The notes beneath the pieces were generated by a model. That model made no database searches. It was not told the origin of the DNA and saw only the letters and a program-made list of their open reading frames with translations. Position numbers and translations under genes: made by a program. Positions 60,297 through 64,000 of a stretch of DNA of 64,000 bases are shown here, piece by piece. The stretch covers positions 248,001-312,000 of the forward strand of contig JAUICH010000003.1 in assembly GCA_030427505.1 (NCBI GenBank), in the 5' to 3' direction. Source of the stretch: Verrucomicrobiia bacterium. Its GTDB lineage: Bacteria > Verrucomicrobiota > Verrucomicrobiia > Verrucomicrobiales > DEV007. Position 1 is the first letter of the stretch. Every line of letters begins with the position of its first letter.

Positions 60297-61682
60297 ATGC
60301 CGCCCCCATTTCGCGCCGCAGTCTGCTTTGTATTGGCGATCGCGATGGGTATTATTCTCCCCTCTTGTTCGAATGGAGTAAAAAAGAACGATAGCGAGAG
60401 AGTTCTCTTCCCTTCCAAACCGGTTAAGGTGATCGTCCCTTTCTCGCCGGGAGGCGGCAGCGATTCCTTTGCGCGGGTCATCCAAAGGGCAGTGGCCGAT
60501 CACCACCTGCTGCCCGAAAACCTGGTCGTCATCAATGTGCCGGGCGCGGGGGGCACGGAAGGGTCGCGACGGGTGTTGAACGCCTACCCGGACGGGCACA
60601 CTCTCCTTTTTCTCCACGACGGAATTCTGACGGCGAAGTATTCCGGAAATGCCGCCTATGGGCCTGAAGCCTTCCAGCCGATAGCCGCCACGGGGCGGGA
60701 CACGATGATCATCGGCGTTCCGGCGGACTCCCCCTATGCCTCGCTCGGGGAGTTGATGGAGGCGGCTGCCCAGTCTCCTGACACGGTCACCTTTGCCACC
60801 AATTTCGGCGCGCCCAGTCACTTCGCGGCATTGTTGCTGGAAAAGGCCGAACCGGGCGCGCAGTTCCGCTTTGTTCAGGCGGGCGGCGGCTCGAAACGCC
60901 TTGCGAATCTGATCGGTGGCCACGTGGACGTGTCCGCGTTTTCGGTGGCGGAGTACTTGCAGTTTAAGAGCGAGGGCTTGCGGGCACTGGCCACCCTGGG
61001 CGAAAGCCGGGACGCGGCCGCGCCTGACGTGCCGGCCGCGCGGGAGCAGGGCTACGACCTGATCTCCGGCAACATGCATTTCTGGTGGGCGCCCAAGGGA
61101 ACCGATCCCGCCCGAGTCGCGCGGATCGCGGAAGCCTTACAACAAGCTCTGCAAACCGAAGACGTAAAGGCCTGGCTGGACCGCCTCCACACGGAACCCG
61201 TTTTCCTGACCGGCGGCGATCTGGAAAGTGAGTTGGAACGCCGGGAAGCGCGTATCGCCGCGGTCGCCACGCGGGACACCGTCTCCGTTCCGGATTTTCC
61301 ACTCTGGGCGGGAGTGGTGGTTCTCGTTCTCGGAACCGCTCTCATCACGCGGCGTTTCTTGGCATCCAGGAAAACCCACTCCAGCAAGACAGCCGATGAC
61401 GCGCTCTCCGGACCCGCGAAACAACCGCCGGCCTCGAATCCGGAATTATCCATCGCCAAACCCTTCTTCCTCTTTCTCCTGGCGCTGCTCTACGCCCTAT
61501 CGCTCCAGGGGACGTGGCCGGGCTACCGGATCGCCACGGGGTCATTCCTTCTGGCCGCCGGATGGTTGCTGCTTACGCCGCGACGGTTGAGAAACCTTGC
61601 CGTGGTGGTGGCCCTGGCGGGGGTGCTCTCTCTTGGCAGCCACTACGTGTTTACCCACGTCCTCACGGTGGATCTTCCCTGA
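60297..61682 (+). CDS. TctC-TctB fusion of a tripartite tricarboxylate transporter
   Basis: 461 aa. Signal segment with lipobox-like LPSC at 21-24. Residues about 38-330 are a TctC-type solute-binding protein: PVKVIVPFSPGGGSDSFARV, VVINVPGAGGTEGSRRVLN and ATNFGAPSHFAALLLEKAEP. Residues 333-461 hold four transmembrane helices in the TctB arrangement: 334-355, a hydrophilic loop, then 389-404, 411-427 and 433-455, ending with HYVFTHVLTVDLP, the usual end of TctB. The small membrane subunit is therefore fused to the binding protein. TctA follows 18 bp on. Probable substrate: a carboxylate. Confidence 0.82.
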   Translation: MPPPFRAAVCFVLAIAMGIILPSCSNGVKKNDSERVLFPSKPVKVIVPFSPGGGSDSFARVIQRAVADHHLLPENLVVINVPGAGGTEGSRRVLNAYPDGHTLLFLHDGILTAKYSGNAAYGPEAFQPIAATGRDTMIIGVPADSPYASLGELMEAAAQSPDTVTFATNFGAPSHFAALLLEKAEPGAQFRFVQAGGGSKRLANLIGGHVDVSAFSVAEYLQFKSEGLRALATLGESRDAAAPDVPAAREQGYDLISGNMHFWWAPKGTDPARVARIAEALQQALQTEDVKAWLDRLHTEPVFLTGGDLESELERREARIAAVATRDTVSVPDFPLWAGVVVLVLGTALITRRFLASRKTHSSKTADDALSGPAKQPPASNPELSIAKPFFLFLLALLYALSLQGTWPGYRIATGSFLLAAGWLLLTPRRLRNLAVVVALAGVLSLGSHYVFTHVLTVDLP

Positions 61683-61700
61683 ATTCCTTCCCATGCCTCT

Positions 61701-63191
61701 ATGCCGGATTTCATCCTAGAAGCCCTCCGTTTTCTGTTCTCTCCCATGGGCCTGCTATTGGGATTGCTGGGAGTGAGCCTGGGGATCTTCGTGGGAGCCA
61801 TACCCGGACTCACGGGCGCGATGTTGATCGCGCTGACGCTGCCCCTGACATACTCCATGGAAAGCGGAGAGGCGCTGATTCTCCTGGTGGGGATGTATGT
61901 GGGCTCGGTCAGCGGGGGGCTCGTCACGGCTACTTTGCTGAACATTCCTGGCACGCCCGCGTCCATCGTCACCACATTGGACGGCTATCCCATGGCTCAG
62001 GCGGGCCAGCCAGGCCGGGCCCTGGCGCTGGGCATCGGCGCGTCCCTGGTGGGCGGCGTGATCTCTTTTGTCTTCCTGGCCCTCCTGGCGAAGCCCGCGG
62101 CGGACCTCTCGACAAGGCTGTCTCCCTTCGATTTCTTTTCCCTGGTCTGCGTGGCGCTGGTGCTGATTTCTTCGGTGAGCCGGGGCTCGATCCTCGCGGG
62201 TATCTTCGCTGGGTTCCTTGGCATTTTTCTCGCCATGCCTGGGACGTCTCCCGTGACGGGACAGCTTCGCCTGACCTTCGGCTTCCCCGCTCTAAATGAC
62301 GGGTTCAAGCTCCTTCCGGTGCTGATCGGTCTCTTCGCCTTCAGCCAGATCCTGCAGGATGTGCGGAGCAAGACCGGCCGGAAAGGCGCCGGGAGTAGTC
62401 CCCTTTCCGATCCCATCCGGGTGGGTTTCAGCGGCTGGCGTCCGCACGGGCGCAACCTGCTGATGTCTTCCACGATCGGGACGTGGATCGGTATTCTGCC
62501 TGGAATCGGCGCGAATATTGGCTCGCTGGTCGCCTATGGCACGGCGCGCGGGATGTCGAAGAAACCGGAGAAATTCGGCCATGGCAGCGAGGAAGGCATA
62601 GTGGCCTCCGAAGCCGCCAACAACGCCACCGTGGGCGGCGCGCTGATACCGCTGATCGCGCTGGGGATTCCCGGCAGCGTCATCGACGCCATTCTGCTGG
62701 GCGCCTTCGAGATTCACGGGCTGACGCCGGGACCGCTCTTGTTCGAAAACGAGCCCGTGACAGTCGCCGTCATTGTGGGGGGCTTTCTGATGGCGAACGC
62801 GCTGATGTTTTTCGTGATGCGCCTGTCCGCCCGCTGGCTGCTCCGCGTGACCGCCGTGCCGCTCTATCTCCTGGCGCCCGCCGTGATTGTCTCTTGCGTG
62901 ACGGGCTCCTATGCTCTGGCGAACCGCATGACGGACGTATGGGTCATGCTGGCCTTTGGACTGCTGGGCCTGGTAATGAACCGGTTCAAGATTCCGCTCG
63001 CGCCTTTTGTGATCGGTTTCGTGCTGGGACCGATTGCCGAGGAGAACCTGGGCGCGGGTCTCATGCTCAGTGGCGGATCGTTCTGGCCACTGCTGAAGTC
63101 GCCCTTTTCCCTGACGTGCCTGTGCGTGGCGGCGGTGCTGCTGTGCTGGCCCTGGATCTCGAGACGGAAAACAGAACGCCGTCCCTCATAG
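61701..63191 (+). CDS. Tripartite tricarboxylate transporter large subunit TctA
   Basis: 496 aa with about 11 transmembrane helices. TctA signatures: GIFVGAIPGLTGAMLIALTL near residues 29-48, GSVSGGLVTATLLNIPGTPA, IGTWIGILPGIGANIGSLVA, ASEAANNATVGGALIPLIAL and GIPGSVIDAILLGAFEIHGL. It is the ion-coupled membrane channel part that works with the TctB/TctC protein just upstream. The pair makes a secondary transporter for a carboxylate. Confidence 0.93.
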   Translation: MPDFILEALRFLFSPMGLLLGLLGVSLGIFVGAIPGLTGAMLIALTLPLTYSMESGEALILLVGMYVGSVSGGLVTATLLNIPGTPASIVTTLDGYPMAQAGQPGRALALGIGASLVGGVISFVFLALLAKPAADLSTRLSPFDFFSLVCVALVLISSVSRGSILAGIFAGFLGIFLAMPGTSPVTGQLRLTFGFPALNDGFKLLPVLIGLFAFSQILQDVRSKTGRKGAGSSPLSDPIRVGFSGWRPHGRNLLMSSTIGTWIGILPGIGANIGSLVAYGTARGMSKKPEKFGHGSEEGIVASEAANNATVGGALIPLIALGIPGSVIDAILLGAFEIHGLTPGPLLFENEPVTVAVIVGGFLMANALMFFVMRLSARWLLRVTAVPLYLLAPAVIVSCVTGSYALANRMTDVWVMLAFGLLGLVMNRFKIPLAPFVIGFVLGPIAEENLGAGLMLSGGSFWPLLKSPFSLTCLCVAAVLLCWPWISRRKTERRPS

Positions 63192-63331
63192 CGGGGTTGC
63201 GTGACTGGCGTCTCGTCCGGCTTCTTGCCACACTGAACACTGAAGAGTCAAAAGTAATGCGCCATGGCTTGCCCCTCGAATGCTTGACCTTTATGTCAGT
63301 AGCAGTGCTCTTACATCGAACCTCCCGCCTG

Positions 63332-64000
63332 ATGATGACTTCTTTCCCCTCCCCTCTGATTTCGTTCTTCGGTTCTGTCTTTGCCGGTATCGCGTTTTTC
63401 TTTGGTGGAAGTTTCCAAAGCAAGGCGGCGGAGCGGCCCAACATTCTGCTGATCTTGACGGATGACCAGGGCTTCGGCGACATCGCCTCTCATGGCAATC
63501 CGTATGTCAAGACCCCGGTGCTCGACTCGCTGGCGGCGTCCGGAGCGCGATTCGACCGGTTCTTTGTGAGCCCCGTGTGCGCGCCTACCCGGGCTAGCCT
63601 GCTCACGGGCCGCTACCACCTGCGCACCGGCGTGTACGGGGTGACCCGGGGGTATGAGAATATCCGTTCCGAAGAGGTCACCCTTGCCGAAATCCTGCGG
63701 GAGAACGGCTACCGAACGGGCGCCTTCGGAAAATGGCACAATGGCCGCCACATGCCGAACCACCCGAACGGACAGGGCTTCCAGGAGTTCGTAGGCTTTT
63801 GCGGAGGGCACTGGAACACCTACTTCAATCCTCCGCTGGAACACAATGGCCAACCCATTGAAACCCAAGGCTACATTAGTGACATCCTCACGGACCATGC
63901 CCTGGACTTCATGCGCCAGGACGGTGACGAACCGTGGTTCTGCTATGTGCCTTACAACGCGCCTCACTCCCCCTGGCGCGTGCCGGACATTTACTGGGAA
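63332..64000 (+). CDS. Formylglycine-dependent sulfatase, N-terminal part (runs off right edge)
   Basis: Open from ATG 63332 to the window end (223 codons seen); in-frame ATGs further upstream (63257, 63293) would lengthen it. A signal peptide (LISFFGSVFAGIAFFFGG) is followed by RPNILLILTDDQGFGD, then the sulfatase signature CAPTRASLLTGR with Cys83, which would be converted to formylglycine by a separate maturase. It removes sulfate from a sulfated polysaccharide or glycan outside the cytoplasm. TTT-transporter genes precede it by 140 bp. Confidence 0.93.
   Translation, partial: MMTSFPSPLISFFGSVFAGIAFFFGGSFQSKAAERPNILLILTDDQGFGDIASHGNPYVKTPVLDSLAASGARFDRFFVSPVCAPTRASLLTGRYHLRTGVYGVTRGYENIRSEEVTLAEILRENGYRTGAFGKWHNGRHMPNHPNGQGFQEFVGFCGGHWNTYFNPPLEHNGQPIETQGYISDILTDHALDFMRQDGDEPWFCYVPYNAPHSPWRVPDIYWE

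Noticed and set aside
1-64000. CRISPR arrays, prophage, insertion sequences, replication origin
   Set aside because: No regularly spaced direct repeats, transposase, integrase, phage structural gene or DnaA-box cluster was seen on reading through.

Overview
The window is a 64-kb piece of a high-GC bacterial chromosome. It is densely packed with housekeeping genes and interspersed with secreted or exported catabolic proteins. The mix points to a Gram-negative member of the PVC group, most likely Verrucomicrobiota: lipoproteins, a formylglycine sulfatase, a Tat-exported beta-propeller-like protein, FAD_oxidored proteins, beta-helix and DUF1080-like proteins, an ACAGAT-type intergenic repeat, and a tRNA gene without an encoded CCA. 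This assignment is an inference from gene content; there is no rRNA gene to test it. No phage, insertion sequence, CRISPR array, integrase or replication origin was seen.

Layout. 1-5 kb: end of a lipoprotein gene, a multi-pass membrane protein, an AraC regulator, a secreted lectin-like protein and a secreted beta-helix protein. 5-11 kb: a biosynthetic run trpA, dapF, dapA, dapB, folK, panB, kptA, then two genes on the other strand (MOSC protein, small membrane protein). 12-14 kb: a BLUF photoreceptor followed at once by a histidine kinase whose N-terminus looks like an HNOBA domain. 14-18.5 kb: accA, a LysM protein with a degenerate L,D-transpeptidase domain, an unknown gene, acpP, thiH-thiS. 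18.5-25 kb: a two-protease-domain NfeD protein, dnaG-rpoD, and a small membrane protein. 25-30.6 kb: aat, coaD-yceD-rpmF, plsX-fabH, tatD. 31-35 kb: a DAACS transporter, gltX, aroE. 34.7-41.6 kb: the reverse-strand translation operon nusA-infB-rbfA-nrnA-truB-ribF. 41.7-43 kb: a HAD hydrolase and tRNA-Lys. 43-60 kb: accessory genes (FAD oxidoreductases, EF-hand protein, OxyR-type regulator, SAF/DRL-type oxidoreductase, GT39-like glycosyltransferase, phosphodiesterase, DASS transporter, methyltransferase). 60-64 kb: a tripartite tricarboxylate transporter in which TctC and TctB are fused, then TctA, then the start of a sulfatase running off the right edge.

The observations most worth a second look are these. 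(1) A dispersed intergenic repeat with terminal inverted repeats, in which three copies supply the stop codon of the gene beside them and two carry a terminator-like hairpin. (2) The BLUF / HNOBA-kinase pair, a candidate blue-light two-component input module. (3) The TctC-TctB fusion. (4) The duplicated NfeD protease, where the first copy seems catalytically dead. (5) A LysM pseudo-transpeptidase. (6) A three-way-junction-like RNA structure before an EF-hand gene. All function calls rest on reading motifs by eye; no database search was made.
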